A stretch of 64,000 bases of DNA, from the NCBI RefSeq assembly GCF_036014195.1, contig NZ_CP107918.1, forward strand, positions 4,898,001 to 4,962,000. Reading direction: 5' to 3'. The stretch is from Streptomyces sp. NBC_00442 (GTDB lineage: Bacteria > Actinomycetota > Actinomycetes > Streptomycetales > Streptomycetaceae). Each line of letters opens with the position of its first letter. Positions within the stretch are counted from its first letter, which is position 1. This document shows positions 34,080 through 43,424 of this stretch, piece by piece. The notes under the pieces were generated by a model. The model was not told the origin of the DNA and did not search any database. It saw only the letters and a program-made list of their open reading frames with translations. A program made the translations under genes and the position numbers.

Positions 34080-35492
34080 TCAGTCCCCGGGCGCCGGAGG
34101 CAGTTCACCCGTACGGGCCAGCTCCGCGTACCAGCGGGCGCTCGACTTCGGGGTGCGGGCCAGCGTCGCGTAGTCCACGTACACCGCGCCGAACCGCTTG
34201 CCGTACCCGAACGACCACTCGAAGTTGTCCATCAGGGACCACAGGTAATAACCCCGCACGTCCGCGCCCGCCTCCATCGCCCGGCGCACCGTCGCCAGGT
34301 GGCCGTGCAGATAGCGGATGCGGTCCGGGTCGTGCACGGCCCCGTCCGGGCCCGGCTCGTCGTCGCAGGCCGCGCCGTTCTCGGTGATCAGGAGCGGCAG
34401 GCCCGGTGCCTCCTTGGTGTAGCGGAGCAGCAGGTCGTACAGGCCCGACGGGTCGATGGTCCAGCCCATCGCGGTGCGCTCGCCGGGCGGCTGGTGGAAG
34501 GCGACCCCGTCGGCGCCGGGCCACGGCGAGTGCGCGCTCGCGCCGTGGCCGTCGGCGCGGGCGCCCGCAACGTCGGCGTCCGCCGCGGACACCAGCGAGG
34601 TCGTGTAGTAGTTGAGACCGAGCGCGTCGAGCGGCTGGTGGATCGCGCGCAGATCGCCGTCGTGCACGAACGACCAGTCGGTGACGGACGCGGTGTCCGC
34701 GAACAGCCGGTCCGGGTAGGCGCCGTGCAGCATCGGCCCGTGGAAGACGCCGTTGGCGAGGTCGTCGATCCGGCGCGCCGCCTCCAGGTCCGCCGGTTCC
34801 TGGGAACGCGGCCTCACCACGGCCGAGTTGAGGCTGACGGCGATCCGGTTGCGGGCCGGCATCGCGGCACGCAGCGCCGAAGTCGCCTCGCCATGAGCGA
34901 GGTTGAGATGATGCGCGGCGCGCAGCGATGCCGCGGGTTCGGTGCGCCCCGGTGCGTGCACGCCCGACGCGTACCCCAAGAAGGCGCTGCACCAGGGCTC
35001 GTTGAGGGTGATCCACTGCTCGACGCGGTCGCCGAGCGCGGCGCCGACGAGCGCTGCGTACTCGGCGAAGCGGTGCGCCGTCTCGCGGGCGGGCCAGCCG
35101 CCCGCGGCCTCGAGCTCCTGGGGGAGGTCCCAGTGGTAGAGGGTGAGCGCGGGCTGGATGCCGTGGTCGAGCAGCGCGTCGACCAGGCGCCGGTAGAAGT
35201 CGAGGCCGAGCTGGACGGCGGGCCCGCGCCCGGTGGGCTGCACCCGCGACCACGACACCGAGAAGCGGTACGCGGTCAGGCCCATGTCCGCCATCAGCGC
35301 GACGTCCTCGCGCATGCGGTGATAGTGGTCCACGGCCACGTCCCCGGTGTCCCCGCCGTCGGTCCTGCCCGGGGTGTGGCTGAAGGTGTCCCAGATCGAG
35401 GGGGTGCGGCCGTCCTCGGCGGCCGCGCCCTCGATCTGGTAGGCGGAGGTGGCGGCGCCCCAGAGGAACCCGGGCGGAAAACGGTCGGACAT
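34080..35492 (-). CDS. bglC: GH1 beta-glucosidase BglC
   Basis: Cytoplasmic beta-glucosidase of 470 residues that splits imported cellobiose and cello-oligosaccharides to glucose. The GH1 barrel opens with the family signature [20 protein letters not shown]. The acid/base is Glu165 in WITLNEPW, and the nucleophile is Glu371 in [10 protein letters not shown]. The aglycone-site tail ends [20 protein letters not shown]. There is no signal peptide. It is last in the cebE-cebF-cebG-bglC transcription unit, 54 bases after cebG, with its own GGGAG ribosome site. In scab-forming species BglC also limits the cello-oligosaccharide signal for thaxtomin production; nothing here indicates such a pathway. 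Confidence 0.95.
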   Translation of the reverse strand: MSDRFPPGFLWGAATSAYQIEGAAAEDGRTPSIWDTFSHTPGRTDGGDTGDVAVDHYHRMREDVALMADMGLTAYRFSVSWSRVQPTGRGPAVQLGLDFYRRLVDALLDHGIQPALTLYHWDLPQELEAAGGWPARETAHRFAEYAALVGAALGDRVEQWITLNEPWCSAFLGYASGVHAPGRTEPAASLRAAHHLNLAHGEATSALRAAMPARNRIAVSLNSAVVRPRSQEPADLEAARRIDDLANGVFHGPMLHGAYPDRLFADTASVTDWSFVHDGDLRAIHQPLDALGLNYYTTSLVSAADADVAGARADGHGASAHSPWPGADGVAFHQPPGERTAMGWTIDPSGLYDLLLRYTKEAPGLPLLITENGAACDDEPGPDGAVHDPDRIRYLHGHLATVRRAMEAGADVRGYYLWSLMDNFEWSFGYGKRFGAVYVDYATLARTPKSSARWYAELARTGELPPAPGD

Positions 35493-35546
35493 ACGACACT
35501 CCCAACGAGCTGATGTGTAAGGGGAATTGGGACCGCCCGGTGGGGA

Positions 35547-36386
35547 TCAGCCCTTGACCGCGCCCTGCATGATCCCGCCCACGATCTGCCGCCCGAACAG
35601 GACGAACGCGAGCAGCAGCGGAAGCGTGCCGAGCAGAGCACCGGCCATGATGACCGACTGGTCGGGGATGTAGCCGCGGCCGAGCCCGGTCAGGGCCACC
35701 TGAACGGTGGGGCTGCCGTTCTGGGTCAGCGCGATGATCGGCCAGAAGAAGTCGTTCCACGCCATCACGAAGGTCAGCATCCCGAGCACCGCCATGGCCG
35801 GCCGGGCCACCGGGAACACGATGTGCCACACCACCCGCCAGCTGCTCGCCCCGTCCACCCGGGCCGCCTCGACCAGCTCGGTGGGCAGCGCCTCCACGAG
35901 GTACTGCCGCATGAAGAACACCCCGAACGCGCTGACCAGGGTGGGCAGGATGACGGCTTGCAGCTGGTCGGTCCAGGACAGCTTCGCGACCATCATGTAC
36001 AGCGGTACGACGCTGAGCTGCGGCGGCACCATCATCGTGCCGATGACCAGGATCATCAGCAGGTTCTTGAAGCGGAACCGCAGCTTGGCGAAGGCGAAGC
36101 CGGCCAGGGTGGAGAAGAACACCGTGCCGGCCGCGATGGAGCACGCCACGATCGTCGTGTTGAGCAGGGCCGTGCCCATGTTGGCGTCGGTCCAGGCGAT
36201 CCGCAGGTTCCTGAACAGGTTCCCGCCGAACCAGAACGGCGGCGGTGTCTGGGCGAGCCGGGTGTTGGTGCGCGACGCGGCGACCGCCGTCCAGATCAGC
36301 GGGAAGAGGGATCCGGCGGTGAACACGGTCAGTACGGCGTAGGTGAGGCGGCCGCCGTGCAACTGGCGGCCGGCACGCTGGGCCAT
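35547..36386 (-). CDS. cebG: Cellobiose/cello-oligosaccharide ABC permease CebG
   Basis: Inner-membrane permease of 279 residues, MalG-like, with six hydrophobic helices and the EAA loop LPTELVEAARVDGASSWRVV followed by FPVARPAMAVLGM. The ATG overlaps the cebF stop by one base (TGATG). Together with CebF it forms the channel for cello-oligosaccharides captured by CebE. The ATPase is not encoded here; Streptomyces uses the shared MsiK ATPase encoded elsewhere, which fits the missing ATPase gene. Confidence 0.9.
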   Translation of the reverse strand: MAQRAGRQLHGGRLTYAVLTVFTAGSLFPLIWTAVAASRTNTRLAQTPPPFWFGGNLFRNLRIAWTDANMGTALLNTTIVACSIAAGTVFFSTLAGFAFAKLRFRFKNLLMILVIGTMMVPPQLSVVPLYMMVAKLSWTDQLQAVILPTLVSAFGVFFMRQYLVEALPTELVEAARVDGASSWRVVWHIVFPVARPAMAVLGMLTFVMAWNDFFWPIIALTQNGSPTVQVALTGLGRGYIPDQSVIMAGALLGTLPLLLAFVLFGRQIVGGIMQGAVKG

Positions 36387-37381
36387 CAACTCGTCTCTCC
36401 CTTGCGCATCATGCGGGAGACGAACCAGTTCACCGCGCCGATGAGGAGCAGGATCAGGAACATCGCCCAGGCGATCGCCGAGGCCCGGCCCAGGTGCAGG
36501 TTCACCCAGCCCTGTTCGTACAGGTAGAGGCCGAGCGTCTGGAACTGGTGGTCCGAGCCGCCGGTGGCGCCCGCGGCGCCGTTGAACAGGAGCGGCTCAC
36601 CGAAGAGCTGGGTCGCGCCGATGGTGGAGACGACCGTGGTGAACAGGATCGTCGGGCGCAGCGCGGGGATCGTCACATGGCGGAACTGCTGCCACCGCGA
36701 GGCCCCGTCGAGCGCGGCCGACTCGTACAGGTCGGCGGGGACCGCCTGCATCGCGGCGAGATAGATCAGCGCGTTGTAGCCCGTCCACCGCCACACGACG
36801 ATGGTGGAGACGGCGAGTTGCGAGGTCCAGGTGCCGTTCTGCCAGTCGACGGGCCCGAAACCGACCAGCCCGAGCGCCCAGTTGATCATTCCGTAGTCGC
36901 GCCCGAAGAGCAGCACGAACACCAGGGTCGCCGCCGCCACGCTCGTGGCGTACGGGGTGAGGACGGCGACCCGGAAGAACATCGAGCCGCGCAGCTTGTA
37001 GTTGAGCAGATGCGCGATGCCGAGCGCGACCATCAGCTGCGGCACGGTGGACAGGATCCCGATGGTGACGGTGTTGCGCAGCGCGTTCCAGAAGAAGTCG
37101 TCCGAGAGCAGCCGCGAGAAGTTCCGCAGACCCACCCACGTCATGTCGTCCGGCGCGGTCAGCTCGACCTGGTGCAGCGAGGCCCACCCCGTGTAGAGCA
37201 GCGGGAACAGGCCGAACGCCGCGAAGAACAGGAAGAAGGGCGCGACGAACGCGTACGGACTCCAGCGCATGTCCCGCCGGTAGCGGCGGCTGCGGCGCTC
37301 CTCGGCGCCGGCGCGGCCGGGGGCCGTGCCCTCCTGCCCGGGAGCGGGGGAGGGCACGGCGGCCGTGGTGTCGCTCGCCAT
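36386..37381 (-). CDS. cebF: Cellobiose/cello-oligosaccharide ABC permease CebF
   Basis: Inner-membrane permease of 331 residues, MalF/UgpA-like. A cytoplasmic N-terminal tail (residues 1-40, Arg/Glu-rich) precedes six helices, including SPYAFVAPFFLFFAAFGLFP and MFFRVAVLTPYATSVAAATL. The EAA loop is VPADLYESAALDGASRWQQF followed by HVTIPALRPTILF. The ATG lies two bases after the cebE stop; a GTG overlapping that stop is possible. It pairs with CebG. Confidence 0.9.
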   Translation of the reverse strand: MASDTTAAVPSPAPGQEGTAPGRAGAEERRSRRYRRDMRWSPYAFVAPFFLFFAAFGLFPLLYTGWASLHQVELTAPDDMTWVGLRNFSRLLSDDFFWNALRNTVTIGILSTVPQLMVALGIAHLLNYKLRGSMFFRVAVLTPYATSVAAATLVFVLLFGRDYGMINWALGLVGFGPVDWQNGTWTSQLAVSTIVVWRWTGYNALIYLAAMQAVPADLYESAALDGASRWQQFRHVTIPALRPTILFTTVVSTIGATQLFGEPLLFNGAAGATGGSDHQFQTLGLYLYEQGWVNLHLGRASAIAWAMFLILLLIGAVNWFVSRMMRKGETS

Positions 37382-37383
37382 CG

Positions 37384-38721
37384 TCACTGATCCAGGGCGT
37401 TGTCGATCGCCTTCACCGCGGCGTTCCAGCCCTGCTGCGGCGACGTGCCCTTCTGGTCGACCTGGAGCATGCCGACGTCGGAGAGGTTCTGCTGGATGAT
37501 CTGGTCCTTGGGCCCGAGGATCTGCACCGGGGTGCCCTCGGCGGCCTTCGCGAAGATCTGCCCGATGGGCGCGCCCGCGAAGTAGTCGTGCTTGGCGTTG
37601 GCGACGGCGGGCAGTGCGTACGCCGCCTTCGCGCTGGGGAAGCTGCCGCGCTTCTCGAACAGGACGGCCTGCTGGGCGGGCGCCGTCAGCCACGCGGCGA
37701 GCTTGGCGGCCTCCGCCTTGTGCTTGCCGGCGGACGGCACGGTCAGGAAGGAGCCGCCCCAGTTGGAGGGCTTGGGGGCGGCGGCCACGTCCCACTTGTC
37801 CTTGCCGGCCGCGCCCGCCTTGTCCTGGATGTAGCCGAGCATCCACGCCGGGCAGGACACGGTGGCGAAGGAGGCGTTGGCGAAGCCCTGGTCCCAGGTC
37901 GGCTGGAACTGCTGGAGCTTGGCGGTCAGACCGTCGGTCGCGAACGAGGCCGCGGTGTCCCAGGCCTGCTTGATGGCCGGGTTGGTCTTGTAGACGACCT
38001 TGCCGTCGGCGTCGTAGTAGCGGGTGGCGCTGGACCCGGTGATCGAGTTCAGCACGCCGGACGCGGAGTCGACGAAGGCGGCGCCCGAGGGGACCTTCGC
38101 CTTGAACTGGCGGCCCACCTCCAGGTACTTGTTCCAGTCACCCGCCCACAGCTTGCCCACGGCATCCCGGTCGGTGGGCAGCCCGGCCTTGGCGAACAGG
38201 TCCTTGCGGTAGCAGATGCCGGTCGGCCCGGTGTCGGTGCCGAGGCCCACCGTCTTGTTGTCCTTGGTGGTCGCCTCGGCCCACTTCCAGGGAAGGAAGT
38301 CGTCCTTGTTCACCCCGGACGCCTTCCCCAGATCCTCCAGCTTGCCGCTCTGCGTCGCGGTGACCTCGGCGATGTTGCTGACCTCGACGGCCTGGATGTC
38401 GGCGAGCCCGCTGCCGGAGCCGAGGTGGGTCAGGAGCTGGGGGTAGTAGTTCTCGTTCCGCTCGATCGACGTCTGCTTGATCGCGATGTCCGGGTGCAGC
38501 TTCATGTACGCGTCGTAGAGCCCGGCCTCCTTCAGGCCGAACGCGCCGAAGACGCCGACGGTGAGGGTGGTCTTCGCGCCGCCGCCCCCGCCCCCGCCGG
38601 AGGAGCCGCCGGCCGCCGGGTCCTTGCCGTCGTCGGCGCAGCCGGCGAGCAGCCCGGTACCGAGCGCGGCCACGGCCGCGAGAGCCGCGAGGCGTCTGGA
38701 CATACGTGTACGCGTGCGCAT
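37384..38721 (-). CDS. cebE: Cellobiose/cello-oligosaccharide-binding lipoprotein CebE
   Basis: Extracellular solute-binding lipoprotein of 445 residues (SBP family 1). The signal sequence ends in the lipobox LLAGC with acylated Cys28, followed by a Gly/Ser-rich tether (SSGGGGGGGAKTTLTVGVFG). Sugar-binding features include RNENYYPQLLTHLGSGSGLA, EVSNIAEVTATQSGKLEDLG, YRKDLFAKAGLPTDRDAVGK and CPAWMLGYIQDKAGAAGKDK. The ATG follows GGAGG by seven bases. The CebR operator lies about 90 bases upstream of this start, so expression should rise when cellobiose or cellotriose releases the repressor. Confidence 0.92.
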   Translation of the reverse strand: MRTRTRMSRRLAALAAVAALGTGLLAGCADDGKDPAAGGSSGGGGGGGAKTTLTVGVFGAFGLKEAGLYDAYMKLHPDIAIKQTSIERNENYYPQLLTHLGSGSGLADIQAVEVSNIAEVTATQSGKLEDLGKASGVNKDDFLPWKWAEATTKDNKTVGLGTDTGPTGICYRKDLFAKAGLPTDRDAVGKLWAGDWNKYLEVGRQFKAKVPSGAAFVDSASGVLNSITGSSATRYYDADGKVVYKTNPAIKQAWDTAASFATDGLTAKLQQFQPTWDQGFANASFATVSCPAWMLGYIQDKAGAAGKDKWDVAAAPKPSNWGGSFLTVPSAGKHKAEAAKLAAWLTAPAQQAVLFEKRGSFPSAKAAYALPAVANAKHDYFAGAPIGQIFAKAAEGTPVQILGPKDQIIQQNLSDVGMLQVDQKGTSPQQGWNAAVKAIDNALDQ

Positions 38722-38810
38722 GTGCTTCCTCCAACTGTCGTCCGGGCCAAGCCCGTTGGGGCGGTCGGCGCGGGCGGAAGGGATGCGAAAGGTGTAGGGA
38801 CCTACTACTG

Positions 38811-38824
38811 TGGGAGCGCTCCCA
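38811..38824. promoter_or_regulatory. CebR operator
   Basis: TGGGAGCGCTCCCA is a perfect 14-bp palindrome identical to the known CebR binding consensus. It lies in the divergent region between cebE and cebR. Confidence 0.95.
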
Positions 38825-38955
38825 GCCGTGATGTGTTGAAGGTTCGCGGCTCACTGTTGGACTGTCAAGGGACCGCGCAATGAATGGGGATGGCGTTCCC
38901 GGCCCGGCGGGGGCTGTTACTTTCACCGTCAGTTGCGCGAGTTGGGGAGGCAGAC

Positions 38956-39987
38956 GTGACAGCAGCTCGCACGGCCAGGGGCCGGAGCGCGGGGCGGCCC
39001 ACCCTCGAAGAAGTGGCGGCCAGGGCCGGCGTCGGCCGGGGCACCGTGTCCCGGGTGATCAACGGCTCGCCCCGGGTCAGCGAGGAGACCCGCGCCGCCG
39101 TCGAGGCCGCCGTCGCCGAACTCGGCTACGTACCCAACCGCGCGGCCCGCGCGCTCGCCGCCAACCGCGCCGACGCCATCGCCCTGGTCGTCCCCGAGCC
39201 CGAGGCCCGCTTCTTCGCCGAGCCGTACTTCTCCGACATCGTGCGCGGGGTGGGCGCCGCCCTCGCCGACACCGAGATGCAGCTCCTGCTCACTCTGGTC
39301 GGCGGCGACCGGGAGCGGCGCAGGCTCGCCCAGTACCTCGCCTCGCACCGGGTGGACGGTGTCCTGCTCGTCTCGGTCCACGCCGACGACCCGCTCCCCG
39401 ACCTCCTGGAACAGCTCGGCATCCCCGTCGTCATCAGCGGCCGCCGCAGCGAGGACGAGCCGCTCGCCTCGGTCGACTCCGACAACTTCGAGGGCGCCCG
39501 CACCGCCGTCGCCCACCTCGCCGCCCGGGGCCGGCGCACCATAGCGACGATCGCCGGGCCCCTCGACGTGTACGGCGCCCGCCGCCGCCTCGACGGCTAC
39601 CGGTCGGCCCTGGCGGAGGCTGGCCTGGCCGAACTCACGGCCCACGGCGACTTCACCGAGGAGGGCGGCCGCCGCGCGATGACCGAGCTCCTGGCCCGCG
39701 CCCCGCACCTCGACGCGGTGTTCGCCGCGTCCGACCTGATGGCCTCCGGCGCCCGCCAGGTCCTGCGCGAACACGGCCGCCGCATCCCCGACGACACGGC
39801 CCTGGTCGGCTTCGACGACTCCTCGATCGCCCGCCACATGGACCCGCCCCTGACCAGCGTGCGCCAGCCGATAGAGGACATGGGCCGAGCCATGACCGAA
39901 CTGCTCCTGACCGAGATAGCCGCCACCGCCCCGACCCGCCGAAGCCTGATCCTGCCCACGGAACTGGTGGTGCGGGCCTCGTCGTAG
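38956..39987 (+). CDS. cebR: LacI-family cellobiose-responsive repressor CebR
   Basis: Cytoplasmic repressor of 343 residues. The LacI helix-turn-helix is PTLEEVAARAGVGRGTVSRV followed by INGSPRVSEETRAAVEAAVA and hinge helix NRAARALAANRAD. The periplasmic-binding-like effector domain spans about residues 65-340 (GVLLVSVHADDPLP, VDSDNFEGARTAVAHLAARG, DAVFAASDLMASGARQVL, LVGFDDSSIARHMDPPLTSV). The GTG start has GGGGAGG upstream. It is divergent from cebEFG-bglC with a perfect CebR box between, so it represses the operon until cello-oligosaccharides bind. Confidence 0.95.
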   Translation: MTAARTARGRSAGRPTLEEVAARAGVGRGTVSRVINGSPRVSEETRAAVEAAVAELGYVPNRAARALAANRADAIALVVPEPEARFFAEPYFSDIVRGVGAALADTEMQLLLTLVGGDRERRRLAQYLASHRVDGVLLVSVHADDPLPDLLEQLGIPVVISGRRSEDEPLASVDSDNFEGARTAVAHLAARGRRTIATIAGPLDVYGARRRLDGYRSALAEAGLAELTAHGDFTEEGGRRAMTELLARAPHLDAVFAASDLMASGARQVLREHGRRIPDDTALVGFDDSSIARHMDPPLTSVRQPIEDMGRAMTELLLTEIAATAPTRRSLILPTELVVRASS

Positions 39988-40040
39988 GCGGGCAACGCGA
40001 AGAGGGCGGGCAACGCGAAGAGGGCGGGCAACGCGAAGAG
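39987..40040 (+). repeat. Three perfect 18-bp tandem repeats at the cebR stop
   Basis: GGCGGGCAACGCGAAGAG occurs three times without mismatch, beginning at the last base of the cebR TAG stop codon. The last copy runs into the terminator hairpin. Confidence 0.95.
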
Positions 40041-40074
40041 GGCCCGCTCCGTTGTCACGGAGCGGGCCCTCTTC
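40035..40074. terminator. Strong bidirectional hairpin
   Basis: The arms GAAGAGGGCCCGCTCCG and CGGAGCGGGCCCTCTTC (17 bp) surround a six-base loop. It lies between cebR and the convergent tRNA-His. Confidence 0.85.
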
Positions 40075-40080
40075 GTTCAG

Positions 40081-40154
40081 GGTGAGTAACGGGACTCGAA
40101 CCCGCGACATCCTGGACCACAACCAGGTGCTCTACCATCTGAGCTATACCCACC
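40081..40154 (-). tRNA. tRNA-His (GTG anticodon)
   Basis: On the minus strand the sequence begins GGTGGGTATAGCTCAG and ends CCCGTTACTCACC. The anticodon loop TTGTGGT gives GTG, and an encoded G at position -1 pairs with C73, the histidine identity element. The T-loop GTTCGAGTCC is canonical. Confidence 0.97.
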
Positions 40155-40286
40155 ATGCATGACCGGACTGTTGTGGTCTTGGGAAGTCCCTGGGGGCTTC
40201 CCTACCGGCCGAGAAAAAGTGTACAGGGTCCGAGGGGGTGCTCGCGCACATGTTTCGCGGCACCCTCCCGGGCCCCCTGGGGAGCG

Positions 40287-40889
40287 TTACTCCGCAGGCA
40301 GGACGTACTTCGCCGCGATGGTCTTCGCGGTGTCGGAGTCCGGGCCCGGCTGCGGGACGAAGACCGCCTCGCGGTAGTAGCGGAGCTCCGCGATGGATTC
40401 ACGGATGTCCGCCAGCGCCCGGTGGTTGCCGTTCTTGTCCGGGCTGTTGAAGTACGCCCGCGGATACCAGCGCCGGGCGAGCTCCTTCACGGAGGACACG
40501 TCCACGATCCGGTAGTGGAGGTGGGACTCCAGGCTCGGCATGTCCCGCAGGAGGAAGCCGCGGTCGGTACCGACCGAGTTCCCGCACAGCGGCGCCTTGC
40601 CCGGCTCCTTGACGTGTTCACGTACGTACGCCAGGACCTGCTCCTCGGCGTCGGCCAGCGTGGTGCCGCCGGCCAGCTCGTCGAGGAGCCCGGAGGAGGT
40701 GTGCATGGTGCGCACCACCTCCGGCATGGTCTCCAGGGCGGCGTCCGGGGGACGGATCACGATGTCCACCCCTTCGCCGAGTACGTTCAGCTCCGAGTCG
40801 GTGACCAGTGCGGCCACCTCGATGAGTGCGTCGTCCGCCAGCGAGAGCCCGGTCATCTCGCAGTCGATCCACACCATGCGGTCGTTCAT
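40287..40889 (-). CDS. orn: Oligoribonuclease
   Basis: Cytoplasmic 3'-5' exoribonuclease of 200 residues that degrades dinucleotides and short RNAs, including pGpG from c-di-GMP breakdown. DEDDh family residues are visible: Asp9 and Glu11 in [11 protein letters not shown], the central Asp in [16 protein letters not shown], and the final His/Asp in [20 protein letters not shown]. The ATG at 40889 ([12 protein letters not shown]) is the family start. It lies just downstream of adpA on the same strand, as in S. griseus and S. coelicolor, where orn is known to affect growth and development. Confidence 0.96.
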   Translation of the reverse strand: MNDRMVWIDCEMTGLSLADDALIEVAALVTDSELNVLGEGVDIVIRPPDAALETMPEVVRTMHTSSGLLDELAGGTTLADAEEQVLAYVREHVKEPGKAPLCGNSVGTDRGFLLRDMPSLESHLHYRIVDVSSVKELARRWYPRAYFNSPDKNGNHRALADIRESIAELRYYREAVFVPQPGPDSDTAKTIAAKYVLPAE

Positions 40890-40899
40890 GTGTCTCACC

Positions 40900-42151
40900 C
40901 TACGGGGCGCTCCGCTGGCCGGGCAGACTCGGACGCCCACCGGTGTAGCCGGAGGCGTACAGATCGGAGCTGGGCTTTCCCGCGTCCGGCACGGTGTGCG
41001 AGGTCGCGGAAGGGCCCATCACCGCACTGGCCGCCGCCGTCCGCCGGACCTGGGGGAGCGCCTGGGACGGCACGGTCTCCGGCACGGGGGCCGGCATGGC
41101 CACCGCGACGGGGCTCCCGTTCGGTTCCGGTTGCGGACGCCGTGCCCGGTAGGCCGCCCGGTAGGAGGCCGGGGACGAGCCGAGCTGGCGGCGGAAGTGC
41201 CCGCGCAGCGCGACCGGCGAGCGGAAGCCGCAGCGGCCCGCCACCTCGTCCACCGAGTAGTCCGACGTCTCCAGGAGACGCTGGGCCTGCAGGACCCGCT
41301 GGGTGATCAGCCACTGGAGGGGGGGCCGACCCGGTCAGCGAGCGGAAACGACGGTCGAAGGTGCGGCGGCTCATGTACGCCCGCGCGGCCAGGGTCTCCA
41401 CGTCGAACTGCTCGTGGAGGTGCTCCAGCGCCCAGGCGACGACCTCGGCCAGCGGGTCGGAGCCGATCTCCTCGGGTAAAGACCTGTCGAGATAGCGCTC
41501 CTGTCCGCCGCTCCTGCGGGGCGGCACGACGAGCCGGCGGGCCAGCGCGCCGGCCGCCTCACTGCCGTGGTCCGTCCGCACGATGTGGAGACAGAGATCG
41601 ATTCCGGCCGCGGTCCCGGCCGAGGTGAGGACGTCCCCGTCGTCGACGAAGAGCTCCCTCGGGTCCACGTGGACCGACGGATACCGCTTGGCCAGTGTCG
41701 GCGCGTACATCCAGTGCGTCGTCGCCGGACGGCCGTCGAGGAGACCGGCCGCCGCGAGCACGAACGCGCCGGTGCACAGCCCGACGATCCTCGCCCCTTC
41801 CTCGTGTGCCCGGCGCAGCGCTTCGAGCGCGGCGGCGGGGGGCGGCGAGGTGATGGAACGCCACGCGGGCACCACCACTGTTCCCGCCCTGCTGATTGCC
41901 TCCAGGCCGTAGGGCGCGGTGAGTTCGAGTCCCCCTGTGGTCCGCAGGGGTCCCTCCTCGCCGGCGCACACCAGCAGCCGGTAACGCGGAACTCCCGCGT
42001 CCTGACGGTCGATGCCGAACACGGAGAGCGGAATGGAACTTTCGAAGATGGGGCCGCCACTGAACAGCAGCACGGCGACGACTTCCCGTCGTCGGCGGCC
42101 GGCCAGCTTCCTTGCGGTCTCCGGTGATGCGGCAGCGGAGTCCTGGCTCAT
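40900..42151 (-). pseudogene. adpA: adpA developmental regulator, interrupted by a +1 frameshift
   Basis: AdpA (AraC/XylS family) is the central regulator of morphological differentiation and secondary metabolism. The N-terminal DJ-1/PfpI-like dimerisation domain is complete (VAVLLFSGGPIFESSIPLSV, IVGLCTGAFVLAAAGLLDG). A TTA leucine codon at 41477-41479 (residue 225, SLPEEIG) is the classical bldA target. The first DNA-binding helix reads AYMSRRTFDRRFRSLTGSAP. After residue about 275, a run of seven G on the plus strand (41319-41325), where six would keep the frame, shifts the reading frame. The expected continuation LQWLITQRVLQAQRLLE and DEVAGRCGFRSPVALRGHF is intact in the next frame, down to a TAG at 40900. 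Sequencing error or a true mutation are both possible. Confidence 0.9.
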
Positions 42152-42329
42152 GGCGCTAAGCCCCCCTCGGTGTTCGCGGCTCCCCGTTCTTGTCGGGCTT
42201 GTCGCTCCTGCACTTTTCCCCTCGGTTTTGCACGAGTCCCCAGCCTTCGATAGGCAAGATCGAATCTACTGCGTCCCGTGGCGCCGGCGTGACAAATCCG
42301 GCACTCAGCGCTATGTCGACAAGGCAACT

Positions 42330-42339
42330 TGGCGCGAAG
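42330..42339. promoter_or_regulatory. Possible AdpA autoregulatory site in the long adpA leader
   Basis: TGGCGCGAAG differs from the AdpA consensus TGGCSNGWWY only at the last base, about 180 bases upstream of the adpA start. The rest of the 386-base gap (42152-42537) shows no gene, tRNA or strong hairpin. Confidence 0.3.
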
Positions 42340-42537
42340 CTTTCGATCACGAGCGTTTCACCCGTGGGCCCCGTAGGGGAAGTGCGCCTGCTGGGGATGG
42401 CCCGTACCCGTAGGGTGCCGGAGCCCGCATGAACCCTTTCCTCCCTGGTGGCAAGGGGGTTGGCAGGCCATTTGGCCAAGCGATCCGCCACCCGGGGAAG
42501 TTGGCCGAAAACAGATGGGTCCAGTTGTGCGATCGAC

Positions 42538-43080
42538 TCACCCTTCGGGTGTACAGCCCCCGCCGTGACGCCGCCCGTGGTGCCCCGTGGGGGCCCCTCG
42601 GCCGCGTCGGGTCTGCGCCATAACCGACCGCAGTGCCCGTTCTTCGGCGGCCGCCCGCTCGGACTGCCGCAAGAGCAGGCGGCACACGGCCGTCACGGCC
42701 GTGAGGCCCGCCGCGGAGCCGGCCGCTCCGGCGAACGAGGACCCGTAGACGACGAGGACCACGGGCACGAGCAGACAGCTGAACACCGCCCAGCGCAGGA
42801 CGTCGCCCGCCGGGTCGCCCGACGACCCTGTGGTGGCGGACCATACTGGTTCGGTGTTCACGGACCGGTTGGTACGTACGGTTTCAGCCGCGGACGGCGA
42901 TCCTGGCGACCGGTGTCGGGAGCCGGCCGGGTTGGCGGAGGCGGACGGAGGGGCGACCGGGGGAGGGGGCACGAGGGGGTGCTTCCTGGATCGGGGTCTG
43001 GGTGATCGCGTGGCTAACGCGGAAGCGGCCGCTCCGGTCACTGGAAGATCATCAGTATGGAGGCGCCACGGAGGCTCCAT
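42538..43080 (-). CDS. Small membrane protein upstream of adpA
   Basis: Predicted membrane protein of up to 180 residues. The start is uncertain: ATG 43080 is the longest option, but the first 65 residues are Pro/Ser/Arg low complexity and an internal GTG near VNTEPVWSATTGSSGD is credible. Two hydrophobic helices (VLRWAVFSCLLVPVVLVVYG and AAGSAAGLTAVTAVCRLLL) are followed by a charged helix RQSERAAAEERALRSVM. It lies upstream of adpA on the same strand, 386 bases away. A comparable uncharacterised membrane protein precedes adpA in other Streptomyces as I recall. Between its start and 43424 I see only G-rich sequence. Confidence 0.5.
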   Translation of the reverse strand: MEPPWRLHTDDLPVTGAAASALATRSPRPRSRKHPLVPPPPVAPPSASANPAGSRHRSPGSPSAAETVRTNRSVNTEPVWSATTGSSGDPAGDVLRWAVFSCLLVPVVLVVYGSSFAGAAGSAAGLTAVTAVCRLLLRQSERAAAEERALRSVMAQTRRGRGAPTGHHGRRHGGGCTPEG

Positions 43081-43424
43081 GGGGGAGCCATGGGGGTGTC
43101 ATGGGGGCCGTCGGGCGGGTCCTGTCCGGTCCGCGCGGAACCGGCCGTGGCCGAGGCTCCGGGCGGCCCGGGGCGCCCGGCGGGGGACGGCTGTACAGGG
43201 CAACGGGCATTGCCATCCGGGGCCGCCTCGTGCATGCTCCGGGGAACGCCGAGTAGGTTCGGCGGCCCTGGGCAGGAGAGGAGTGTCGCCGTACCCTTGG
43301 GGGTATGGGGTCGGGAAGAGGATTCCCGGACACGGCTCCCCCGGACACAGCTACGCCGCCGACTCGTTGTTGCTCACCAGTCCCCGCTGTCCCTCGACTG
43401 AGGATCTCTTTCGCCGAGACACCC

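Noticed and set aside
39987..40040. CRISPR-like repeats after cebR
   Set aside because: Three 18-bp copies are directly contiguous with no spacers, and the array is too short.
43081..43424. Possible coding sequence in the G-rich stretch before the universal stress gene
   Set aside because: Frames there lack ribosome sites and recognisable protein composition.
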